A stretch of DNA of 10,455 nucleotides from contig JAMXLG010000340.1 of NCBI GenBank assembly GCA_024281135.1, positions 1 to 10,455 of the forward strand. The letters run 5' to 3'. The notes beneath the pieces were generated by a model that was given only the letters and a program-made list of their open reading frames with translations, made no database searches and was not told the DNA's origin. This DNA comes from Vulcanimicrobiia bacterium (GTDB lineage Bacteria > Eremiobacterota > Eremiobacteria > Baltobacterales > Baltobacteraceae). The position numbers and the translations under genes were made by a program. This document shows, piece after piece, positions 5,637 to 10,455 of this stretch; position 1 is the first letter of the stretch; every line of letters begins with the position of its first letter.

Positions 5637-6500
5637 GTGGACCGTTCTGAAACCCCTTCCCGTGAGTTGAAGCTCGCGCGGCGCGATGCTCGCGTCGAAC
5701 GCACGATCGTGCGGCTCCAAAGCGGCGCGTCATTCGGCGGCGATACGCTTGCGATTTGCGCAGGGCCGTGTTCGGTTGAATCGGCCGAGCAAATTGAAGC
5801 GACTGCAAAAGCGGTGTCCGGTGCTGGAGCAAACGTGTTGCGCGGTGGCGCTTTCAAGCCGCGGACATCACCGTATGCGTTTCAGGGTTTAGGCATGCGC
5901 GGACTTGAGCTTCTGCGCTCATCTGCAGATCGCTACGGTTTAGCCGTCGTCACAGAAGTGCTCGATCCTCGTGACGTCGAGATCGTTGCGCGCTTCGCTG
6001 ATATGTTGCAAATCGGTGCGCGCAATATGCAAAATTTTTCGTTGCTTCGTGAAGCGGGCGAATCCGGCAAACCGGTGCTGCTTAAGCGTGGTCTCGCTGC
6101 AACAGTCGACGAGTGGTTGATGGCGGCAGAATACGTGCTTGTCGCGGGCAACGATAATCTCGTGCTCTGCGAGCGCGGCGTGCGCTCCTTCGATCCGGCG
6201 ACGCGCAATCTGCTCGATCTTTCCGTGGTCCCGCTGCTTGCGGAATTGACCCATTTGCCGGTCATCGTCGATCCGTCTCATGGCACGGGCATCGCACGCT
6301 TGGTAGAGCCGATGGCGCTTGCTGCGGTTGCTGCCGGTGCGGACGGACTGTTGGTTGAAGTTCACCCCGATCCGGGTAGCGCTGTATCGGATGGCGCACA
6401 GTCTCTTACTCCTGAGGCATTCAGCGCGTTGACACGCGCGCTCGGTGGGGTGGCCACCGCAGTAGGCAGGCGTTTACCCGCAGCGACATTGGCAGCCTAG
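5637..6500 (+). CDS. aroF: 3-deoxy-7-phosphoheptulonate (DAHP) synthase, type I-beta core
   Basis: The enzyme joins phosphoenolpyruvate and erythrose 4-phosphate, the first step of the shikimate pathway. The 287-residue protein shows SRELKLARRDARVERT, then AGPCSVES (C45), LRGGAFKPRTSPYAFQG (K74), IGARNMQNFSLL, KPVLLKRGL, LCERGVRSFD, VDPSHGTG (H215), VEVHPDP (E241) and SDGAQSL (D252). The spacing C45-H215-E241-D252 equals that of the metal ligands I recall for the Thermotoga enzyme (C102, H272, E298, D309), an offset of 57. The protein therefore begins after the N-terminal ferredoxin-like domain that gives feedback inhibition by Tyr in that enzyme. No chorismate mutase domain replaces it. The GTG at 5637 has only a weak GAG as SD; the frame is open further upstream but without recognisable domain sequence. 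It is 49 nt after the pseudouridine synthase, probably the same operon. The symbol is tentative. Confidence 0.92.
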   Translation: MDRSETPSRELKLARRDARVERTIVRLQSGASFGGDTLAICAGPCSVESAEQIEATAKAVSGAGANVLRGGAFKPRTSPYAFQGLGMRGLELLRSSADRYGLAVVTEVLDPRDVEIVARFADMLQIGARNMQNFSLLREAGESGKPVLLKRGLAATVDEWLMAAEYVLVAGNDNLVLCERGVRSFDPATRNLLDLSVVPLLAELTHLPVIVDPSHGTGIARLVEPMALAAVAAGADGLLVEVHPDPGSAVSDGAQSLTPEAFSALTRALGGVATAVGRRLPAATLAA

Positions 6501-6577
6501 GGTAAGATCAATGGCACTATTTGCGGCGGCGCACGCGTTCACAAGGTAGCAAACTCTACTTTTCTCGAGGTACAAAA

Positions 6578-7924
6578 ATGACGTTTACGCGCATCGTGGC
6601 ACTCGGATGCACGATGGCGATGGCGGCAACTACGGTTCCCGCCCTCGCACAGGTAGCCAATGAATTTTCGATTGCAAAGGTAACCAAGGTCGGGACATCT
6701 TCACACCCGGTCGCCGGTACCGGCACGGTCAAGGTTCAGGTGCAAGTGAACGCCGACGGCTCGCACAAAGCGATCAAGGTCATCAGCTCAACGAACCCCG
6801 GCGATAATGCTGCGGCGATGGATATCGCCCAGAACTCTTCGTACCGTCCAGCGCATCGCGGCGACACGCCGATTACCAGCTTCTACGACTTCCAGTTGAA
6901 GTTCAACGGCAAGTCGGTCGCACATACGGAAGAAGGCGCTGAAGGCGGAGGCGGTGCGTCGGGCGGCAGCGGACTTGCCAATGCGCCGAGTTCCGCTGGT
7001 CCCATCGACGCGGCGATTCGCGCGCACCAATACGACGTAGCGATATCCAAGGCGAACGCTGCGCTTGTCCAGTCGCCCGGAAATCCCGCGCTGCTCCAGT
7101 TGCTCGGCATCGCGCAATACTACAACAAAGATTACACGGCGGCCGCGGCTTCGTTCGCTAAAGTCGATACGATCGGCAAGCAATTCCAGCCGCTCGCAGC
7201 CGATGCGTTCGCTAGTGCGAGCGTTCAGGCGTCACAAAGCAATCCTTCGCAGTCGCTCGACTACGCGCAAAAAGCAGTATCGCTAGCCGACAACAGCAAC
7301 TCGCAATTTGCGCTTGGCGTCGCGCAACTCGCAAACAAGCAGTACTCGCAGGCAATCACCACGCTCAAAGCGGTGCACGATAAAGCGCCGGATTCAAAGA
7401 CGAAGGTTGCGATCGATCGGCAATTGCTTTCGGCGTATCTCGCGACCAACGATACGGCGGGCGCGAATGCGACTTCGGCCGAGATGAAGCAACTCGATCC
7501 GAACGGCAGTTCCGCATCGACGGCTGTCGGCAGCCATTACATCCAACTCGGCAACGAGGCTATGACCGCGAAGAACTTCCCTGACGCGCTCAAAGCCTAC
7601 GATCAAGCAGCAGCCACAGGTGATCCTAAGGTGGCTGTCACGGCGAACACCGGCGCCGCGTTTGCGGTTTTAAGCATGGAAAAGCCGGACTACGAGAAAG
7701 CGCACGACTATGCTTCCAAGGCAGTAGCCGCTGCGCCGAACGATCCGCAGGCAAATTACGCAGCGGGCGTTTCAATGGCCGGCATCTATGCGAACAGCAA
7801 GAAGGCGTCAGATAAGCAGCAAGCGCTGGACTACCTTAATAAGGCAGATCAGCTTGCAAAGGCAGCTGGTAACACTGCCCTTGCACTGCAAATCGAAAAC
7901 CAGATTAAGAATCTTCCTCAATAA
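6578..7924 (+). CDS. Secreted TonB-C-like domain plus TPR-repeat protein
   Basis: This 448-residue protein starts at ATG 6578, with GAGG (6567-6570) 7 nt upstream. Residues 1-24 are a signal peptide (MTFTRIVALG, hydrophobic core, ending PALA before Q25). Residues about 45-112 match the TonB C-terminal domain pattern: TVKVQVQVNADGS, KVISST, D..AAMDIAQNSSYRPA and FYDFQLKFNG. A Gly-rich linker (119-133) follows, then helical repeats of TPR type to the end (for example AIRAHQYDVAISKANAAL, NPALLQLLGIAQYYNKDY, and A..YAAGVSMAGIYAN near the C-terminus). TPRs bind proteins, and the TonB-C-like fold often binds peptidoglycan or partner proteins. The TonB operon follows after 151 nt, so a periplasmic role beside it is likely. 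The exact function is unknown. No good promoter is visible just upstream. Confidence 0.85.
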   Translation: MTFTRIVALGCTMAMAATTVPALAQVANEFSIAKVTKVGTSSHPVAGTGTVKVQVQVNADGSHKAIKVISSTNPGDNAAAMDIAQNSSYRPAHRGDTPITSFYDFQLKFNGKSVAHTEEGAEGGGGASGGSGLANAPSSAGPIDAAIRAHQYDVAISKANAALVQSPGNPALLQLLGIAQYYNKDYTAAAASFAKVDTIGKQFQPLAADAFASASVQASQSNPSQSLDYAQKAVSLADNSNSQFALGVAQLANKQYSQAITTLKAVHDKAPDSKTKVAIDRQLLSAYLATNDTAGANATSAEMKQLDPNGSSASTAVGSHYIQLGNEAMTAKNFPDALKAYDQAAATGDPKVAVTANTGAAFAVLSMEKPDYEKAHDYASKAVAAAPNDPQANYAAGVSMAGIYANSKKASDKQQALDYLNKADQLAKAAGNTALALQIENQIKNLPQ

Positions 7925-7925
7925 A

Positions 7926-7953
7926 AATCACGCCGAGCGGTTGCGGCGTGATT
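7926..7953. terminator. Hairpin after the TPR gene
   Basis: AATCACGCCG (7926-7935) and CGGCGTGATT (7944-7953) form a 10-bp perfect stem with an 8-nt loop, just after the stop codon. On the plus strand no T-run follows (AATAAG); on the minus strand the stem is followed by a run of T. It could stop or protect the TPR mRNA 3' end, or stop antisense transcription. Confidence 0.5.
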
Positions 7954-7977
7954 AATAAGTACCAGGACTTTAGCGGG

Positions 7978-8026
7978 GGGCGGCCAATGGTCCGCCCTCA
8001 CGGGGCGGCGGAAGCCGTCACTTTTT
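7978..8026 (+). promoter_or_regulatory. Possible attenuator-like leader of the exbB operon
   Basis: GGGCGG (7978-7983), CCGCCC (7992-7997) and GGGCGG (8003-8008) can pair as first-second or second-third. If the first two pair, the third is free to form CGGC-GGAA-GCCG (8006-8017), followed after 4 nt by TTTTT (8022-8026), a weak terminator. This is the usual logic of an attenuator, but the stems are short and GC-rich sequence makes such pairs by chance. Confidence 0.3.
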
Positions 8027-8075
8027 CCTTATTGTCTAGCTGCACTCTAAGTAACCCGGGAGGGGTCGGAAACTC

Positions 8076-8744
8076 GTGTTTGATGGATTTATGAGCGTCA
8101 TGAAGCAGGGTGGTCCGGATATGTGGATCCTGCTCGCGCTCTCCGTGATCGTCGTTGCTATCGTTATCGAACGTTTGGTGTTCTTTGCATCGCAACATGG
8201 CGATACCAAAGGTTTGCTTCGTCAGATCGGCGCGAAAATTGCCGCCGATGACCTCGACGGCGCAATCAAAGTTTGCCAACAGAATAAGGGCATGCTCCCG
8301 CGCATTCTCGAGTTCGGTCTTCGCCGCGGCGAAAAGAACCGCGCCGATATCACCGATGCGCTTTCCATCGCGCTGATGGAGCACCTGAATGCGCTCGAGC
8401 GTAACCTCGGCATCGTCGGTACCGTCGCGGTTATCGCGCCGTTCGTCGGTCTCGCAGGTACGGTTCTCGGTATCATCCGCGCGTTCCAAGACATCGCGTT
8501 GAAGGGCAACTCGACGCCGGCCGTCGTTGCGGCAGGTGTTTCGGAAGCACTCATCACGACGTTCGCCGGTCTTGTGGTCGCAATTTTCGCAGTTATCTTC
8601 TTTAACTATTTCAAGTCGCGCATCAAGGCGTACAACCAAGAGATGATCGTTGCTGCCAACCAGCTCGCTGAAATGCTGCACTTCCACAACACGGGCGCGC
8701 CGATCCCCACGGAACTGTATCAGCCGAGCGGCTCCACGAAGTAG
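8076..8744 (+). CDS. exbB: ExbB/TolQ/MotA-family proton channel protein
   Basis: This 222-residue inner-membrane protein forms the pentameric ring of the proton-driven motor that powers TonB. Three membrane helices lie at about 16-37 (MWILLALSVIVVAIVIERLV), 111-134 (GIVGTVAVIAPFVGLAGTVL) and 156-179 (SEALITTFAGLVVAIFAVIF), with a cytoplasmic loop between the first two. The GLAGTVLGII and SEALITTFAGL segments are the family signatures, with Thr residues lining the channel. The length is typical. GTG 8076 is chosen because GGGAGGGG lies 10 nt upstream; an ATG at 8091 would be too far from it. It is the first gene of an exbB-exbD-exbD-tonB operon. TolQ is an alternative, but the Pro-rich TonB at the end and the absence of TolA, TolB and Pal favour ExbB. 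Confidence 0.93.
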   Translation: MFDGFMSVMKQGGPDMWILLALSVIVVAIVIERLVFFASQHGDTKGLLRQIGAKIAADDLDGAIKVCQQNKGMLPRILEFGLRRGEKNRADITDALSIALMEHLNALERNLGIVGTVAVIAPFVGLAGTVLGIIRAFQDIALKGNSTPAVVAAGVSEALITTFAGLVVAIFAVIFFNYFKSRIKAYNQEMIVAANQLAEMLHFHNTGAPIPTELYQPSGSTK

Positions 8745-8764
8745 CTTCGGAGAGAAGATAACTC

Positions 8765-9178
8765 GTGAGTCTGCTCTCGGCACAGCAAGAGTCCGAAGTG
8801 ATGGCGGAGATCAACATCACGCCGTTCACCGACGTGCTTCTCGTGCTGCTCATCATCTTCATGATTCTGGCCGCTATTCTCGCGCCGCCCGGCTTCGAGA
8901 AGCAGCTCCCGAATCACAGCAACAACAATACGCAAAACCAGAATCAGAATAAGAACGATATCGAAGTCGACGTGAACAACAAGGGTGTGATCTTCGTCGA
9001 CGGCGAGAGGACCGATCAAACCGGCATCTATCGTGTGATGTACGACGTCTCGCGAAAGAAGCCGAAACATCACGTCTCCGTTATCGCGGACGCGAAAGCG
9101 CCGTATGGGATTATCATTCGTATTCTCGATGCTGCGAAAGAAGCCGGACTCGAAGACGTCGGCTTCGTCACGTCGTAG
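8765..9178 (+). CDS. exbD: ExbD/TolR-family motor protein, first copy
   Basis: The protein has 137 residues: a short cytoplasmic start, one membrane helix (about 22-40) and a periplasmic domain. INITPFTDVLLVLLIIFMIL carries D23, the proton-carrying Asp conserved in the family (D25 in E. coli ExbD). A distinctive Asn/Gln-rich run (about 50-64, NHSNNNTQNQNQN) links the helix to the folded domain (IEVDV, VIADAKAPYGIIIRILDAAKEAGLEDVGFVTS). The GTG at 8765 has GGAGAG 10 nt upstream and lies 20 nt after exbB. The second copy follows after 24 nt. Two ExbD peptides dimerise inside an ExbB pentamer, so these may form a heterodimer. Confidence 0.92.
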   Translation: MSLLSAQQESEVMAEINITPFTDVLLVLLIIFMILAAILAPPGFEKQLPNHSNNNTQNQNQNKNDIEVDVNNKGVIFVDGERTDQTGIYRVMYDVSRKKPKHHVSVIADAKAPYGIIIRILDAAKEAGLEDVGFVTS

Positions 9179-9202
9179 GGCAAGTGGAGGTTTAGTTTAC
9201 TC

Positions 9203-9628
9203 GTGGCAATGTCGACAGGTGGGGGAGAAGATGAGGTGATGTCGACCATCAACATCACGCCGTTCACGGACGTGTTGTTGGTGCTCCTGATCATCTTCAT
9301 CATTCTTGCCGCCGTTACGAAAGAGCCGAAGCTGCCTGACGCACGCAACAAGGACCGCGTCCAAGCTTCTCAGCTCGTGGTCATCATCGACGATAAGAAC
9401 AATATCCAAGTCGGATCGAATCAGGTCACGATCGGGCAGGCGCACGATGCGTTCGCGCAACTGCAAGATCAGACTAACCATAAATTCACCAGCGTCATTA
9501 TCAAAGCAGATCCGCGCGCGAACTACGGGACGATTTTGCAGGTCATGGACGCTGCGAAATCCGTAGATCTCACTACCTTCGGGTTGGCCAACCACGTTGA
9601 AGGTCAGCCGGAGGGCTCAACGCAGTAA
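9203..9628 (+). CDS. exbD: ExbD/TolR-family motor protein, second copy
   Basis: This 141-residue protein has the same plan as its neighbour. INITPFTDVLLVLLIIFIIL holds D23 at the same position, and the membrane helix differs from the first copy at very few residues. The periplasmic part is more divergent: the Asn/Gln run is missing, KEPKLPDARNKDRVQ links to VVIIDDKNNIQVG, and SVIIKADPRANYGTILQVMDAAKSVDLTTFGL closes the domain, with a charged tail. GTG 9203 has GGAGG 12 nt upstream; the in-frame ATG at 9209 is an alternative. The tonB start follows after 3 nt. The pattern (fixed helix, diverged periplasmic domain) suggests that the two copies share one motor but bind different partners. Confidence 0.92.
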   Translation: MAMSTGGGEDEVMSTINITPFTDVLLVLLIIFIILAAVTKEPKLPDARNKDRVQASQLVVIIDDKNNIQVGSNQVTIGQAHDAFAQLQDQTNHKFTSVIIKADPRANYGTILQVMDAAKSVDLTTFGLANHVEGQPEGSTQ

Positions 9629-9631
9629 GCG

Positions 9632-10360
9632 ATGGCGAAGAATTCTGGATTCATTACTACCGGTGAACGCACGCGCAACTTCTTGGCGGCCGCGTTTGTC
9701 CTTTCGCTCGGCATCCACGCGTTTGCTTCGCCGTTCTTCCCGAACTTGACGAAGCATCACACTGATGAAGAAGTCGAAAAGGTGAGCGTCACCAAGAAGA
9801 TCATCGTCAAAGTGCCGACGCCGCCGCCGCCCACTCCGACGCCGCCTCCGACACCGACGCCGCCGCCTCAAAAGACGCCGCCGCCGGTGAAGAAGCAAAC
9901 GGTTGTGCAACCGAAGCTCAAAGTCAACGTGCCGCATACAACAAACAACTCGGCCACGACGACGAACGAGAGCCAGTACAACGTTACCAAAGGCAACGAG
10001 AACGGCGTACCGGCTGGTGTCGGAAATAAAGGAACAGCGGCTCCGGCAACCCCGGCTCCGACTCCCAAACCCGCGTGCGCAAATCCGAATCAAGACGCAA
10101 CGGTGACCAATGCAATGGCACCGGATTATCCCGACTCGGCACGCGATCTCGGTTTAGGCCCGGTAACGGTGCTCGTCGAGGTAACGGTTTCCCCGTCTGG
10201 TTCTCTCACGGACGCGACGGTCTACAAATCGTCGGGTAACGGTGCGATCGACCGTGAAGCGCTCCGCGCTGCACATCAGTCGACGTATGCGCCGAAGTTG
10301 GTCAATTGTGCTCCCACAAGCGGCCAGTACCTGTTCCGTGCGGAATTCAACCCAGACTAA
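9632..10360 (+). CDS. tonB: TonB-family energy transducer
   Basis: The 242-residue protein spans inner membrane and periplasm. The N-terminal anchor (about 16-36, FLAAAFVLSLGIHAFASPFF) has S25 and H29, the S-x3-H spacing of the TonB residues S16/H20 that contact ExbB/ExbD. A Pro-rich spacer follows (about 61-90, repeated TPPPTPTPPP), then a Lys/Thr/Asn-rich stretch, and a C-terminal domain (about 160-242) with APDYPDSARDLGLGPVTV, VEVTVSPSGSLTDATVYKSS, A.DREALRAAHQSTYAPK and YLFRAEFNPD. The last part would grip the TonB box of outer-membrane transporters. C149 and C226 could form a disulfide. ATG 9632 lies 3 nt after exbD; the nearest strong SD (GGAGGG, 9609-9614) is 17 nt away, so coupling to exbD is likely. 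No TonB-dependent receptor is encoded in the window. Confidence 0.93.
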   Translation: MAKNSGFITTGERTRNFLAAAFVLSLGIHAFASPFFPNLTKHHTDEEVEKVSVTKKIIVKVPTPPPPTPTPPPTPTPPPQKTPPPVKKQTVVQPKLKVNVPHTTNNSATTTNESQYNVTKGNENGVPAGVGNKGTAAPATPAPTPKPACANPNQDATVTNAMAPDYPDSARDLGLGPVTVLVEVTVSPSGSLTDATVYKSSGNGAIDREALRAAHQSTYAPKLVNCAPTSGQYLFRAEFNPD

Positions 10361-10384
10361 CCGCGTGCCGCGTCACGTACAATT

Positions 10385-10414
10385 GGAGCGCCCCCATTTG
10401 GGAGCGCTCCTTTT
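10385..10414 (+). terminator. Intrinsic terminator of the exbB-tonB operon
   Basis: GGAGCGC (10385-10391) pairs with GCGCTCC (10404-10410), and after one C/A mismatch CCC (10393-10395) pairs with GGG (10400-10402) around ATTT. TTTT (10411-10414) follows. It lies 24 nt after the tonB stop. Confidence 0.85.
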
Positions 10415-10426
10415 CGTTGAGGTCGC

Positions 10427-10455
10427 ATGAATCCGCAACGCGCGCGCCGTTTGCT
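10427..10455 (+). CDS. Start of an unidentified gene, cut by the window edge
   Basis: ATG 10427 follows TGAGG (10418-10422) by 4 nt, a fair Shine-Dalgarno, and opens MNPQRARRL before the window ends. The basic start could precede a membrane segment, but nine residues do not allow an identification. It lies 12 nt after the terminator T-run, so its promoter is unclear. Confidence 0.45.

Noticed and set aside
7998..8783. Minus-strand frame of 261 codons opposite exbB
   Set aside because: It is antisense to a well-supported membrane protein; the His/Asp/Arg-rich reading is the expected mirror of hydrophobic codons.
9807..9893. The CCG/ACG-rich repeat tract as a tandem DNA repeat or CRISPR-like array
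   Set aside because: It encodes the Pro-rich spacer of TonB; units are irregular and there are no spacers.
10378..10383. TACAAT as a promoter just before the last terminator
   Set aside because: No -35-like hexamer is found 16-18 bp upstream.
1..10455. tRNA, rRNA, CRISPR array, transposase, phage or defence genes
   Set aside because: I looked on both strands and saw no sequence that supports any of them.

Overview
The window reads as housekeeping chromosome from a GC-rich diderm (Gram-negative-type) bacterium. A complete ExbB/ExbD/ExbD/TonB energy-transduction operon and a secreted TPR protein imply an outer membrane. GTG start codons are common, Shine-Dalgarno sequences are patchy, and Rho appears to carry an Arg/Gln/Asn-rich N-terminal extension. 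Together these fit an uncultured lineage such as Candidatus Eremiobacterota (WPS-2); that placement is inference from gene style, not a database result. There is no plasmid, phage, CRISPR or insertion-sequence signature.

Layout: (1) 1-97, minus strand, the 5' end of a gene whose first residues look like a signal peptide or membrane anchor. (2) 98-411, a divergent intergenic region with several inverted repeats. (3) 412-1593, a GT4 glycosyltransferase. (4) 1626-2042, a small protein with a possible degenerate RNase H-like fold. It is preceded by a near-consensus promoter whose predicted +1 is the A of its ATG, and a widespread 24-nt dispersed repeat lies in frame inside it. (5) 2053-2652, 3-methyladenine DNA glycosylase. 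(6) 2660-4304, rho with its own promoter, a probable unannotated N-terminal extension and a strong intrinsic terminator. (7) 4245-6500, a palindrome-overlapped promoter, a RimJ/RimL-type acetyltransferase, an RsuA/RluB-type pseudouridine synthase (GTGA overlap) and a DAHP synthase core without the N-terminal regulatory domain. (8) 6578-7924, a secreted protein with a TonB-C-like domain followed by TPR-like helices. (9) 8076-10360, exbB-exbD-exbD-tonB, closed by a terminator at 10385-10414. (10) 10427-10455, the first codons of another gene.

How the genes work together: the ExbB/ExbD proteins form a proton-driven inner-membrane motor that would energise TonB across the periplasm. The TonB-C/TPR protein encoded just upstream is probably a periplasmic partner. 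The acetyltransferase, pseudouridine synthase, Rho and Mpg genes belong to translation, transcription termination and DNA repair. No wholly new multi-gene system is evident. The most unusual points are the Rho extension with a possible CTG start, the leaderless promoter architecture, the in-frame dispersed repeat, the promoter placed on top of a terminator, and the TonB-C/TPR fusion.
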